Below are positions 1-9,100 of a stretch of 64,000 nucleotides of DNA, piece by piece. Origin of the DNA: Candidatus Omnitrophota bacterium (GTDB lineage: Bacteria; Hinthialibacterota; Hinthialibacteria; OLB16). The position numbers and the translations under genes are program-made. The stretch is taken from the NCBI GenBank assembly GCA_020632575.1, contig JACKFH010000020.1:4091-68090 (forward strand). The letters are read 5' to 3'. Every line of letters starts with the position of its first letter. Positions within the stretch are counted from its first letter, which is position 1. The notes under the pieces are model-generated. The model had not been told where the DNA came from and made no database searches. It saw only the letters and a list, made by a program, of their open reading frames with translations.

Positions 1-1673
1 ATTGCGACCGGGGTTCCATCGGTGAGAAAAACATCGAGATCGATATCCGGGAGCGGTTGATTGTTCTGGGCCGCGCGTATTGTTCCCGAAATCGTACCAC
101 CAGCCTCCAGGCTGAAATCCACATCAGAGGTGGTTGAATTCGCACTTACCACGATCAAATCCGCGGAGGCAAAAGTGGATCTCAGATTGAAGTATTGATC
201 CACATATCCCTGCGCGGGTGTGGAATCCGCTTGGACCACCCAGTTTCCTGGCGCGATCGGTCCCAACCGGTAATACCCCGTCGAGGAGGAGACCGCGTCA
301 ACTGCTGAGATGAATGTTCCTGTTTCGGAAAATAGGTCGAGATCGATCCCTGGGAGAGGAGTTCCTCCCGATTGGGCAAGAACGAACCCTTCGATATATC
401 CACCAGCGTCGAGGGTGAAGTCGATATTCATCGTTTCCATCCCTGTTGTAACCGACACCAAAGTTGCCTGATCGCGAAGGGGCGTGCTGTTATAAAACTC
501 AGTCGCCAAACCGAGCGCAGGTGCGGGATCAGCCCGGACTGTGTAATCACCCGCGGGCAAACCTCCCAATCGGTAGAAACCGACCGCGTCCGACTTAGCC
601 GTGATTGGTAGGCGGTTGCCAAGCGAGTCATAAACATCCAGATCAATACCCGCGACTGGCATGGCGGTTCCGCTGTCAGTGATGGTCCCGGTGATCGTTC
701 CCCCCAAGGGGACAGCGATATCGATAAGAGTGGTAACCATTCCCGCCGAAACAGAGAAGGGAGTCGCATCTGCCTGGAAAAGGACACTTGGATAGTAAGT
801 CCTGACATACCCGGTCAGCGGATCGGGATCGACTCGGACTACGTATGACCCGGGGGGAACCGCGCCGATCTCATAATAGCCTGTTGCGGAGGTCACCGCT
901 CCGAATCGAACGAAGGATCCCGCGCTAGTGAAGAGGTCCAGGTCGAATCCCGCAAGGGGGAGACCCGACCCCTGCTCGGTGACCACTCCGGACAAAACGC
1001 CTCCCTGCTGAACTTGAAAATCGATCCCGGTCAGATTGCCTGATCCGGTAATCTGGATCGGAGTTCCAGTCGCGACTGAGTTCCCGTTTAAATAGAATCT
1101 CTCCACCAGAAACTGGAAGGAATCAGGGTCGGCTCGAAGGAAATAAGTGCCCACCGGAAGCGAGCCAAGGAGATAGTTCCCCGTCCCGTCGGTCCTGTCG
1201 TTGACCGAACTAATGAGTTCCCCATTGGAGGCGAACAGGTCCAAATCGACATTGGTGGCCACGCTTCCCACACCCTCAATGGTAATCTGGCCCTGAATGC
1301 TGAATCCCGGATCGAGTGAGAAATCGACAATGACATCGCCGACAGAAGGAACAACCACCGGTGTCGCTTGAGACTTCAGAAAAACTCCTCCGCTGTATTG
1401 GTCCACATACCCATCGGCTGCGCTGGGGTCGGCGCGCACATAGTAATTACCCGCGGGGAGTCCGGAAAACGTATAGTTTCCGGCGCCGTCAGTGGAGGCG
1501 TTAAGTGCGACACTGTTGAAATTGGAATCGAAAAGATCGAGGTCGATTCCAGATAATGGCGTCGACCCGACTGATTCGGTAATGGTTCCTAAGATGTTTC
1601 CGGCATAAGCAGTTGATCCCCATAAAATGATGGTGACCAAATAGAAAATACGGAATGGGCGATAATGATTCAC
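1..1673 (-). CDS. Secreted repeat protein with carboxypeptidase-regulatory-like modules (3' end outside window)
   Basis: The reading frame is open from a GTG at 1673 through the window edge, so only the N-terminal ~557 residues are visible. A signal peptide comes first (NHYRPFRIFYLV... ending near TAYA), then six tandem modules of about 90 residues. Each has the pattern G-x-I-x-G-x-[IV]-T followed by [GN]-[IVF]-DLD-[LV]-[FY], then a GxYxxGxLPxGxYxVRADP segment and a DFSLD-type strand. That is the look of the carboxypeptidase regulatory-like/SpaA-type beta-sandwich found in surface proteins. The GTG overlaps the TGA of the upstream TPR gene by four bases, so translation is probably coupled. 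The strict DLDLF core and acidic character are unusual. The C-terminus, where an anchor would be, is not visible. The function is inferred to be structural or adhesive. Confidence 0.85.
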   Translation of the reverse strand, partial: MNHYRPFRIFYLVTIILWGSTAYAGNILGTITESVGSTPLSGIDLDLFDSNFNSVALNASTDGAGNYTFSGLPAGNYYVRADPSAADGYVDQYSGGVFLKSQATPVVVPSVGDVIVDFSLDPGFSIQGQITIEGVGSVATNVDLDLFASNGELISSVNDRTDGTGNYLLGSLPVGTYFLRADPDSFQFLVERFYLNGNSVATGTPIQITGSGNLTGIDFQVQQGGVLSGVVTEQGSGLPLAGFDLDLFTSAGSFVRFGAVTSATGYYEIGAVPPGSYVVRVDPDPLTGYVRTYYPSVLFQADATPFSVSAGMVTTLIDIAVPLGGTITGTITDSGTAMPVAGIDLDVYDSLGNRLPITAKSDAVGFYRLGGLPAGDYTVRADPAPALGLATEFYNSTPLRDQATLVSVTTGMETMNIDFTLDAGGYIEGFVLAQSGGTPLPGIDLDLFSETGTFISAVDAVSSSTGYYRLGPIAPGNWVVQADSTPAQGYVDQYFNLRSTFASADLIVVSANSTTSDVDFSLEAGGTISGTIRAAQNNQPLPDIDLDVFLTDGTPVA

Positions 1674-3922
1674 TGAGAGTTCCCTCCTTTGGCTTTGAGT
1701 TGAGCCAGTTCCTGCATTCCCTTCTGGGCATCTTCATGGTGTGGATCGAGGGACAATACTTTTTTAAAATTCTTTTCCGCTTGTTCGAGATTGCCGGATC
1801 TCATGTAGGCGTAGGCGAGGTTGTCCCAGGAAGAGACATGATCCGGCTTGAGTTCGAGAGCCTTTCGGTAGGCATCGATGGCTTCCCGATAACGCTCCAG
1901 TTTTCCAAGGATGACTCCCTGGTTGTAAAGGTAGAGATAGCTGTCCGGTGAAACTTCCGAAGCGCGGCGATAGTTTGCCAAGGCCCTCTCCAAATCTTCT
2001 TTCGAGGAGTAGGCGCGCGCGAGTCCCGAATACGCTTTGGCATAATCGGGATCGCGTCGAATCGCTTCTTCATATCCTTGAATGGCTTCGTCGTAGAGAT
2101 CGAGACGGTCCGCGGTCCGCCCCCAGTTGTAGGGGGCTTTTTGGTTCTCGGGATCGAGGCGCGTTCCGTTGCGGTAGGCTTCGAGGGCGGATTGGTAATC
2201 TTCCAGTTCGGTGAGGACTAGGCCGAGGTTATACCAGGCATTCCCATTATTGGGATCGAGTTCAATGGCTCTTTGGAGACTATTCTTGGCTTGATCGATT
2301 TGACTCAGACGGTACTGGACAACCCCCTGGTTGTACCAGGCTTCCGGGTAATCCCCCCTTAAGGCGATGGCCGCGCCGTAGTCCTCGAGCGCTTTTTGAG
2401 GTTGGTCGAGGTTGGAAAAAGCCAAGGCGCGGTTGTAAAAAGCCTCCGGGTAGTTGGGTTGAAGTTGAATCGCTCGGGAGTACGCCTCGATCGCCGGTTC
2501 ATAGTCCTCCAATTTCGAACGGAGCAAACCAAGATTATACTCGGCTTCCGGATAGTTCGGCTCCAAAGCAAGCGCTTGAGAGTAAGATTTTAGCGCCGAT
2601 TGGCTTTGATCGAGTTTGACCTGGACCAGTCCCAGATTGTACCAGACTTGAGGTTGATTAGGATCCAAGTCCAATGAGGTTTGATAGGCGTTAAGGGCCT
2701 CTTCCAGCTTGCCCTCCCGGGCCAAAACCACACCCAAGTTGAAAGCTGCTTTCGGGTTGGAGGGATCGGATCTCAGAGCAGCTTCGTATGCCTCAATGGA
2801 TTCGTCTCCTTTCTCCATTCGGGATAGAAGGCGTCCTAAGTTGTATTGGGCCTTGGACAAGGTGGGGTCATAGGCAACGGTAAGCTTATACCGGTCAATG
2901 GCTTCCTCATAGCGCTTCTCTTTATTGTAAAGCAGGGCCAGGTTAAAGCTGGCTTCCGCGTACCTTGGTTTTTTGGAAATCGCTTCGAGGTAAGCCTTTT
3001 CGGCTTCTTCGTTTCGCCCGAGTTCAGACAGGACCGTGCCGAGATTGTTCAACGCCTCGGGGTAATCCGGTTTCAGCGTCAATGCTTCCTGATAGGCATC
3101 TGCCGCCTCTTCCAGGTTCCCCGACTCGGAAAGAGCGAGGGCGTAGTTATACCAGGTCTCCGGTTTTTTGGGCGCTTGGGTTTGCGCCTGTTCGAAGGCT
3201 TTCGCCGCGCGATCGCTTTCCCCGATTCTTTGGAGAACCACTCCCAGATTGTAAGCGGCCTTCCAGTTCTCCGGCTCAAGCCGCAGAACTCGCTCATATT
3301 CCTCGATCGCCTTTTCGTTTTGCCCCGAGTTCGCGTAGGAGAGGGCGAGATTGTAACGAGCCGGTGTGTAGTCCGGCTTCAATAGGATCGCTTCCTCAAA
3401 GGACCTGATGGCCTCGGGGTAATCGCCCTCTCGCGTATAAAGAACCCCCAAATTGTGATGCGCCTTATAGTATTTCTCGCTCGAATCGAGATCGATCACC
3501 TTCCGATAGGATTCCATCGCCTCTTCCCGATTGCCATTCCGTTCTTCCAGAATTCCGAGGTTGTACCAAGCCTCGGTGTAGGTGGGACGAATGCGGACCG
3601 CTTGCTTGTAGGCCTCGATGGCCTCATCCAGCGAATCGACCGCCACGAGGATGATGCCGAGGTTGTAATATCCGCGGGCGTATTCGGGATCGACCTCGAC
3701 CGCTTTTCGCATCCATCGCACCGCTTCATCGGGTTTTCCCAAACGGTAGTAAAGGACGCCCAAATCATTGCAAGCCACGGAATCGTTTGGGTTGTCCGCA
3801 AGGGAGCGTTCGATCTCTTGGACTTTTTGTTCCAAATCTCGGGTTGTCTGAGAAAAACCAGACAAAGAAGCAATGGTCAGATAAAAGATAGCGATGATTG
3901 AGATGAAAATCTTTTGGCTCAC
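1670..3922 (-). CDS. Secreted protein of 20 tetratricopeptide repeats
   Basis: This is a 750-residue protein starting at GTG 3922. That start overlaps the TGA of the ATP-grasp gene by four bases and gives a clean signal peptide (SQKIFISIIAIFYLTIASLS, cut near GFSQ). A longer frame to 4129 would add a basic, low-complexity leader inside the upstream gene and is unlikely. After a short helix (res ~27-45), 20 consecutive 34-residue TPR units run from about residue 49 to 735, most with the YNLG...EAI.AY..A...P.Y consensus. TPR superhelices bind peptides or partner proteins; with the signal peptide this one should act in the periplasm. It sits between the ligase gene and the DLDLF-repeat gene, so a scaffold or chaperone role for that product is a reasonable guess. 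No catalytic domain is present. Confidence 0.9.
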   Translation of the reverse strand: MSQKIFISIIAIFYLTIASLSGFSQTTRDLEQKVQEIERSLADNPNDSVACNDLGVLYYRLGKPDEAVRWMRKAVEVDPEYARGYYNLGIILVAVDSLDEAIEAYKQAVRIRPTYTEAWYNLGILEERNGNREEAMESYRKVIDLDSSEKYYKAHHNLGVLYTREGDYPEAIRSFEEAILLKPDYTPARYNLALSYANSGQNEKAIEEYERVLRLEPENWKAAYNLGVVLQRIGESDRAAKAFEQAQTQAPKKPETWYNYALALSESGNLEEAADAYQEALTLKPDYPEALNNLGTVLSELGRNEEAEKAYLEAISKKPRYAEASFNLALLYNKEKRYEEAIDRYKLTVAYDPTLSKAQYNLGRLLSRMEKGDESIEAYEAALRSDPSNPKAAFNLGVVLAREGKLEEALNAYQTSLDLDPNQPQVWYNLGLVQVKLDQSQSALKSYSQALALEPNYPEAEYNLGLLRSKLEDYEPAIEAYSRAIQLQPNYPEAFYNRALAFSNLDQPQKALEDYGAAIALRGDYPEAWYNQGVVQYRLSQIDQAKNSLQRAIELDPNNGNAWYNLGLVLTELEDYQSALEAYRNGTRLDPENQKAPYNWGRTADRLDLYDEAIQGYEEAIRRDPDYAKAYSGLARAYSSKEDLERALANYRRASEVSPDSYLYLYNQGVILGKLERYREAIDAYRKALELKPDHVSSWDNLAYAYMRSGNLEQAEKNFKKVLSLDPHHEDAQKGMQELAQLKAKGGNSQ

Positions 3923-4806
3923 GCTGAAACTCCATTCAGAGGGTGTTTTTCCACTTCCAGAAGAGGGCGAAGCGGGCAGGAATTTGCGAGTTGAATGGCC
4001 AGACCGGGACGTGCGTTGATTTCGAGCACGAGTGGACCTTTCTCTCGATCCACCATGATATCGACTCCCGCGTAGCCGAGTGGGACAGCTGCGCAAGTAG
4101 CCTTCGCTATCTTCAGCACTTCTTCCCAATGAGGAATCCGGAGATCCTTTATCGGGAGGCCTGTATCGGGATGTCGGTCGATGAATCGGTTCTTCCAGGT
4201 GGCGGTAAGACCTTGCCCCGATTGCATATCGAGCCCCACTCCGATGGCTCCCTGGTGAAGGTTGGCCTTGCCACAGGATCGCCGAGTGGGAACTCGAGCC
4301 ATCGCAAGGAGTGGATTTCCCCCCACACAGAGAACTCGGATATCGGGCGCTCCATCCTCATTGAGGGCGAGAATATCCGGATGCGACCGGACACGATCTT
4401 CGATGACCACTTTGTCCATCCCGGAACGAAGGGAATACTCGCCTGAAAGGACCGTCCGTAAATGGCGATCCACTTCGCACGAGGTCATCGTTCCTTTCCT
4501 TCCTCCCACAAATCCCCCATTGCCATCCGAGGTCAGAAACAAAATGCCGCGACCACCCGATCCCCAGTTGGGTTTCACCACCACCCCATTCTCCCAGTTT
4601 GAAATGCGTGCGAGTGTCGATTTGATTTCGAATAGCGTGACAACTCTCCCCAAAAGTATCGGCATGGGGATGCCCACTTGTTCGAGCCTAGCTCGCGCCA
4701 TCAATTTATCGTTGGCGATCCGAATGGTGTGACGGTCGTTGGATGGATAGACGAATCGACGGTTGCGTGCATTCAGACCGAGAATCTCTTTCCAGGGGTG
4801 GCTCAT
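3919..4806 (-). CDS. ATP-grasp, alpha-L-glutamate ligase-like (RimK-related) protein
   Basis: The 295-residue product starts MSHPWKEILGLNARNRRFVY. ATP-grasp landmarks in order: NDKLMARARLEQVGIPMP (substrate/ATP-grasp subdomain, res ~28-45), VVKPNWGSGGRGILF (nucleotide-binding loop, ~75-90), and the C-terminal metal/phosphate motif LVLEINARPGLAIQLAN (~255-272). ATP-grasp ligases activate a carboxylate as acyl phosphate and join it to an amine. This subgroup is known to be paired with the 7TM inactive-transglutaminase protein encoded next door, only 5 bases upstream (4812-6434), and is thought to make a peptide-like modification whose substrate is unknown. The stop overlaps the GTG of the TPR gene. 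Cytosolic, with no signal peptide. The family is confident; the substrate is not known. Confidence 0.88.
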   Translation of the reverse strand: MSHPWKEILGLNARNRRFVYPSNDRHTIRIANDKLMARARLEQVGIPMPILLGRVVTLFEIKSTLARISNWENGVVVKPNWGSGGRGILFLTSDGNGGFVGGRKGTMTSCEVDRHLRTVLSGEYSLRSGMDKVVIEDRVRSHPDILALNEDGAPDIRVLCVGGNPLLAMARVPTRRSCGKANLHQGAIGVGLDMQSGQGLTATWKNRFIDRHPDTGLPIKDLRIPHWEEVLKIAKATCAAVPLGYAGVDIMVDREKGPLVLEINARPGLAIQLANSCPLRPLLEVEKHPLNGVSA

Positions 4807-4811
4807 TAGCG

Positions 4812-6434
4812 TTATGTCTCCTGCCCACTCATCTCATTTGGACCACGCAAATAGAGGGATCGAAACCGGATAAACTCGGTCAGACGCAGCCCGGTCCAGG
4901 AGCCGAGGAGGAGGTTGACGCCGATCACCGACAGGAGCAGCTCTGGATAAGCAATGATCAGGTTCTCGAGAAATGTCCATCGCATAACGAGATAGGCCGC
5001 GGTGGCCACAAGCAACGAAACGGCAAAGCGCTGTAAGGTTGGGCTCCAACCCTCTTCGATGATGGATATGACAAACCTTTCAGTGGTGAGAGTGAGAACC
5101 GCCAGAGGAAAGAGGCTGATGGCGGCGGCCCTTTTGTACCCGAAGTTGATCGCCACCAACGCGATACCCACGATGATCATCACCTCCAGGGTGAGGATGA
5201 TGGCCATTCGGGGCACATGGAGGATTCCCGCTTTCTCGAGCAGAGGCCAAAAAAGACCGCAACTTAGAATCGTGATGGTGAAGAGAATGACGCCCCACGC
5301 CAATCCTGTGTCTCGGAAAGCCACAGCGATCAGGGCGGGCATGAAAGTGCCGAAAGGAACCAGCCCGATAACATTTCTTGCAAAGGCGACAACAGTCGCC
5401 CCGATCGGAATGGTGAGAATGATGACCAAAAGATTTAGAGAGATCGATGCCTGCTCGAGAGTCGCCCAGAGCCGGAGGATGTTGAAATAATTGGTGGCGT
5501 TGGTGTAGAGAACCTCCTCTTCGCTGCTCCTTCTTTCCGAAACCTTCCAACGATAATCGAAATCGATGTTCTTCGTTCGGATAATGAAGGCTCGGTCTCC
5601 CTTATAGAGTTCCAGATAATGCGCGGGGATCTCGGCAAAGTAACCATTCGTGGGACAGAAGGGGACCCATTGGCCGTTGATATAAATCTCTGTCCAGGAA
5701 TGCGTGGTCTTCTTGGTGATTGCCTCTTCCCGCTTTTTTTTGCTGAGAACCAACCCCCCCGCGACACGGGCGGGGATTCCTTGGGATCGGCACAACGCAA
5801 CCAACAGCCGGTTCTTTCCATTGCAGGAGGCTTCTCTCAGCTTGAGTGCGGTGACCGCGCTTGTCTTGCCTTTGTAAGGTTTGTAAGCCACACCGGAGGA
5901 GACAAAATCATAGAAGACAGTGACCGCATGTTTGATGCGGCGATCGCCTTTCATGAGTTCCTCGGACTTGGCGAGGATCGCCGGATCGTCGGACTCGATA
6001 TATTCCTCGGTCTCCAACCACCGTTTGAGATTGGATGGGCTGGTCGCTGGGATAATGGTCGCTTCAGGAAGGTTGAATTTCATTGAGGAGGTCTGCGCCC
6101 GAAACGAGTAAGTGATCGATTGTTCGCCTTTCAGGTTCTCCCCTCGAAAATTAGCGATCCGGTTTCCATCTTCCCATTCGATGTCGTGGACAAAGCCTTC
6201 TTCGCGGTAGATCTCTTTCCGGATGGTTTGACGTTCATCCTCGAGGGGCAGAGTAACGTGGACATTGATGGGGGAGTCCGGGCTCTTGCTGGTCATGGTC
6301 ATGACCAAACGGACATAATGGCCTGGCTCCTCGTCGATCATGGCCATGTGGTAATCGAGCGCGTAGACTTTGTAGACCACAATGGCCGCAGTGATGGCGA
6401 AGAGGACCAATGCGGCGAGAAATGGACCTTTCAT
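4812..6434 (-). CDS. UUP1-type membrane protein: inactive transglutaminase domain plus 7 TM helices
   Basis: 540 residues. There is an N-terminal membrane anchor (res ~5-25), an extracytoplasmic beta-rich region, a transglutaminase-like core (~150-285) and about seven hydrophobic helices (~325-520). The core keeps a Cys (REASCNGKNRLLVALC) followed by GIPARVAGG and a His (THSWTEIYINGQW). The residue that is normally the catalytic Asp of the DPT motif is Cys here (PFCPTNG). This agrees with the family name, inactive transglutaminase fused to 7TM. Such proteins occur beside an ATP-grasp ligase, as here, and are thought to bind or display a peptide substrate at the membrane. It is the first gene of the minus-strand operon that runs off the left edge. 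Confidence 0.87.
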   Translation of the reverse strand: MKGPFLAALVLFAITAAIVVYKVYALDYHMAMIDEEPGHYVRLVMTMTSKSPDSPINVHVTLPLEDERQTIRKEIYREEGFVHDIEWEDGNRIANFRGENLKGEQSITYSFRAQTSSMKFNLPEATIIPATSPSNLKRWLETEEYIESDDPAILAKSEELMKGDRRIKHAVTVFYDFVSSGVAYKPYKGKTSAVTALKLREASCNGKNRLLVALCRSQGIPARVAGGLVLSKKKREEAITKKTTHSWTEIYINGQWVPFCPTNGYFAEIPAHYLELYKGDRAFIIRTKNIDFDYRWKVSERRSSEEEVLYTNATNYFNILRLWATLEQASISLNLLVIILTIPIGATVVAFARNVIGLVPFGTFMPALIAVAFRDTGLAWGVILFTITILSCGLFWPLLEKAGILHVPRMAIILTLEVMIIVGIALVAINFGYKRAAAISLFPLAVLTLTTERFVISIIEEGWSPTLQRFAVSLLVATAAYLVMRWTFLENLIIAYPELLLSVIGVNLLLGSWTGLRLTEFIRFRSLYLRGPNEMSGQET

Positions 6435-6805
6435 TTAACTGACTCCGGTGTTCAAGGTGAATCCTGATTCTCCGGATGGGATTCTCTTGAGCGGGAAAAC
6501 TAGCAAAACAATACTTTCATCGCATCCGGAGAAACGATGGAATCAGAGGATTTCCTCAACAAATTAAACAGAAGAGCCTGGTGAATAAACACACCTAGTC
6601 CAGTGGTTGAGAGTAAATCAGGCATCTCCAGGAGAGTAGGTGGCAATTGGCGAAGTTTTTTTTACAAGTTTTTATCCTAACCCTCCCGAAAACTCCTCCG
6701 AATTGCAAAAAGAGGATCTCGATTGTCGCTCTCAATTGACCGAATCAGGTTTCACTCCCCAGCATTTTCCGATCAAGAATGCCTCCTTCCACGTGGGGGA
6801 ACCTA
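6435..6805 (-). other. Intergenic region, no gene seen
   Basis: 371 bases between the arsenic-responsive operon and the UUP1-type operon. It should hold the end of the ABC/ArsR transcript and the promoter for the 6434-to-1 operon. I see AT-rich tracts (for example around 6655-6680) but no convincing -35/-10 pair, terminator hairpin or small gene. A 63-codon plus-strand frame at 6640-6831 has no ribosome-binding site or recognisable composition. Confidence 0.5.
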
Positions 6806-7189
6806 TCACGCCGCCTCTCGGTTCCCGTTGACGTAAGCCTGGCAAAGTTCTTCGAGACTCTTCTTCTGGACTTTCTTCAGTTGCTTCCGGTCTCCTTGGA
6901 TCTGTTTGTCCTTGTTGAGCGAGGTTTGGAGCCATTCGATGGCTTGAGTCACGATTTCCGGGACACCTTCATCCGGGAGGTAATAGTAGATCCAGCGACC
7001 CTTCTTTTTGGAATCGATCAATTCAGCCTGTTTGAGGATTGACAGGTGTTTCGATACAGTCGAGGGGGCCAAGCCCAAAAGTTCGATAATCTGGCAGACG
7101 CACAATTCATCCTCGGAAAGGAACATCATGATCCGAACTCGATTCTCGTCGGAAAGGGCTTTGGTGACCGCCATTAGATTGCGCAACAT
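6806..7189 (-). CDS. arsR: ArsR-family winged-helix repressor (metalloid sensor)
   Basis: The 127-residue protein has the ArsR fold: ALSDENRVRIMMFL (helix 1-2), the metal-binding helix motif ELCVCQIIELLG with a CxC pair (res ~27-38), the recognition helix APSTVSKHLSILKQAELI and a wing KKGRWIYYYL. In ArsR, As(III)/Sb(III) binding to the Cys pair, usually with a third thiolate, releases DNA. It overlaps the end of the ABC ATPase gene by 16 bases; an AGGAGG lies 13 bases before the first ATG, and a second ATG at 7174 is possible. The lysine-rich tail (~90-127) is longer than usual. As the last gene of an operon whose promoter carries an ArsR-type palindrome (10081-10100), it probably autoregulates and may also control arsC-acr3 through the same operator. 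Confidence 0.9.
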   Translation of the reverse strand: MLRNLMAVTKALSDENRVRIMMFLSEDELCVCQIIELLGLAPSTVSKHLSILKQAELIDSKKKGRWIYYYLPDEGVPEIVTQAIEWLQTSLNKDKQIQGDRKQLKKVQKKSLEELCQAYVNGNREAA

Positions 7190-7869
7190 GCTGAAACCGT
7201 TTCCTCCTCAAACAGGATTCGTCCCTCGACCAACTTCAGTGTCCTCGAAGTCCTCTCGGCGACCTGTGGGTCGTGGGTTACCAGTATAACCGTTTTTCCC
7301 TCGGCGTTGAGTTCCCCGAGGAACTCGACGATTTCGTCCCTGGTTTGAGGATCGAGATTGCCGGTCGGCTCATCCGCCAAAACAATCTTCGGATCGTTCG
7401 CCAGCATCCTCGCGAGCGCGACACGCTGTTGTTGGCCGACGCTCAATTCCGAGGGTTTGTGGTCCATTCGATCCCCGAGGCCCACTCGCGTCAAGAGTTT
7501 CTCGGCCATGTCGAGTTGAGCCTTTTCATCCTTTCCATCTAAAAGGAGAGGGACCTGGACATTCTCCAGTGCCGTCAAATAGGGGATCAAATTGAAAGTC
7601 TGAAACACGAAACCGATGTTCTTCCTTCGAAAGGCGGCCCGGTCTTCCACACTCAGATCATAGAGCGACGTGTCTTCCACAAAAACCTTTCCAGCGGTAG
7701 GTGACAACATTCCGCCCATCAGCAGAAGCAACGTGCTCTTCCCACTTCCACTCGGGCCGACCATCGAAACAAATTCTCCCTCGCCGCACACGAAACTCGC
7801 ATCGTTAATGGCGGAAACGTTGCTCCTTCGATGAGTGTATTTTTTCGAGACACCTTCCAATCGAAGCAT
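7174..7869 (-). CDS. ABC transporter ATPase, MacB/LolD type
   Basis: The 231-residue nucleotide-binding subunit has Walker A GPSGSGKST (res ~40-48), Q-loop FVFQTFNLIPYLTALENV, signature LSVGQQQRVALARML (~142-156), Walker B IVLADEPTGNLDP and H-loop VILVTHDP. The NLIPYLTALENV sequence is typical of the LolD/MacB/FtsE group, which works with FtsX-type permeases and powers periplasmic or outer-membrane extrusion rather than import. It starts 4 bases after the permease gene (7873) and overlaps arsR, so it is one operon. The substrate is unknown; arsenic control of the operon suggests a thiol- or metalloid-linked cargo, but that is inference. Confidence 0.92.
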   Translation of the reverse strand: MLRLEGVSKKYTHRRSNVSAINDASFVCGEGEFVSMVGPSGSGKSTLLLLMGGMLSPTAGKVFVEDTSLYDLSVEDRAAFRRKNIGFVFQTFNLIPYLTALENVQVPLLLDGKDEKAQLDMAEKLLTRVGLGDRMDHKPSELSVGQQQRVALARMLANDPKIVLADEPTGNLDPQTRDEIVEFLGELNAEGKTVILVTHDPQVAERTSRTLKLVEGRILFEEETVSACCAI

Positions 7870-7872
7870 CGA

Positions 7873-9087
7873 TTAAACCTCCTGAAGCGACTGGGACGGA
7901 TCGATTCGAGCGGCGCGTCTCGCTGGAAAGTACGAGGCAGCCAACGCGATCAAGACAGAGATAACCACAGCCCATAGGGCAAGCATTGGCATGGGCAGAA
8001 CTGGGACTCCCGCCAGACGAGGCCCCATCGTCACCGCCAGGAATGTCCCCACCAGATAACCGCCGATACCACCGGCCAGGCCAAGCATGAGGGCTTTTAG
8101 CAGAAAGATCTTGAGGACGATTCGCGAACCCGCGCCGAGGGCCATCAAGGTTCCGATCTCCCTTCGGCGCTCATAGACATTTGCGTACATGTAGTTGGCA
8201 ATACTCGCCCCGCCCACCAAAACAATGATGGCAAGGAAGATCAGGGAGAGGTTGCCCATCATCTGGTTGGTCTTGATTTGGGTATCGATGATCTGCGTGA
8301 TCGTGACCACCTTTGCATCGGGAAGGAGCTTGTTGAGCTTTTCGATCAAGCCCCCGGCGATCTCGTGACAGCAACCGATAACTTCTATCGCGTTCACGAC
8401 AGCTCCTTTCCCCGCCATTTCCTGGACCGTGTGGAGGTGCGCGAATATCCGGGAATCGTCGATGGTTCCGGTTTGAGGAAGGGTAGCTGTGATTCGGAAG
8501 GTTCGCCCGAGAATTTCAAGAGAACCTCCCTCTTCGAGTCCCACCATTACGGCGACATCCGAACCAACCAGGACCTCATCCGGAGCAAGATCCTCGATGA
8601 CACGGGTTCGGACGAGCGTTTCGGTGACCGGAGCCTTCTCCAATCCCGGAACCGCCGCGCCGCATCCGATGGGGCGATTGAAGATTCCGGCTCCCGCCCA
8701 TGCCGCTTTAGCGGCGAATTCGCTTTTCGGAAGGATTCCCGTCAGGATGAATTCTTTCTCGTTGAGCGAAATGGGTAAGGAGAGTTTCGGCGAAAGATTG
8801 TCCACGCCCTCGACATCGGACATCGCGATTTGAGCCACATACTGTTCGGGGAGTTCTTCGTTCTGCATGTCGGCGGTGTAGTAATCCTGAAGGGACACCG
8901 ACTTGGGGAGAATGAGAACGTTGGCCCCCAAAGCATCCAGCTCCCGCGCCACCGCCAGTTCGGAGAAATAAGATATGTTCTTAATGGCGACGATGACGGT
9001 GATTCCCAGGAGAATCGCTAGAAAGCTCGTGACAAGCTGGTTCTTCCTCTCAAAGATTTCTTTCCAGACAAGGGTGCGGATCTTCAT
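7873..9087 (-). CDS. ABC transporter permease, FtsX/MacB type
   Basis: 404 residues. One N-terminal TM helix (res ~18-38: LVTSFLAILLGITVIVAIKN) is followed by a large periplasmic domain (~40-270) and three C-terminal TM helices (~280-300, ~325-350, ~365-390), the standard MacB-type topology. The C-terminal FtsX region carries ANYMYANVYERRREIGTLMALGAGSR, and the end reads ASYFPARRAARIDPSQSLQEV, a typical FtsX finish. It pairs with the ATPase 4 bases downstream and follows the secreted thioredoxin-like gene by 13 bases. The periplasmic domain is not one I can match to a known substrate class. Confidence 0.9.
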   Translation of the reverse strand: MKIRTLVWKEIFERKNQLVTSFLAILLGITVIVAIKNISYFSELAVARELDALGANVLILPKSVSLQDYYTADMQNEELPEQYVAQIAMSDVEGVDNLSPKLSLPISLNEKEFILTGILPKSEFAAKAAWAGAGIFNRPIGCGAAVPGLEKAPVTETLVRTRVIEDLAPDEVLVGSDVAVMVGLEEGGSLEILGRTFRITATLPQTGTIDDSRIFAHLHTVQEMAGKGAVVNAIEVIGCCHEIAGGLIEKLNKLLPDAKVVTITQIIDTQIKTNQMMGNLSLIFLAIIVLVGGASIANYMYANVYERRREIGTLMALGAGSRIVLKIFLLKALMLGLAGGIGGYLVGTFLAVTMGPRLAGVPVLPMPMLALWAVVISVLIALAASYFPARRAARIDPSQSLQEV

Positions 9088-9100
9088 TGGGCAGGCTCCT

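Noticed and set aside
1..1673. CRISPR-like or tandem DNA repeat from the periodic pattern
   Set aside because: The periodicity is at protein level (~90-residue modules); the DNA copies are too diverged and there are no spacers.
2846..3385. 179-codon plus-strand frame inside the TPR gene
   Set aside because: Its repetitive composition mirrors the TPR repeats on the other strand.
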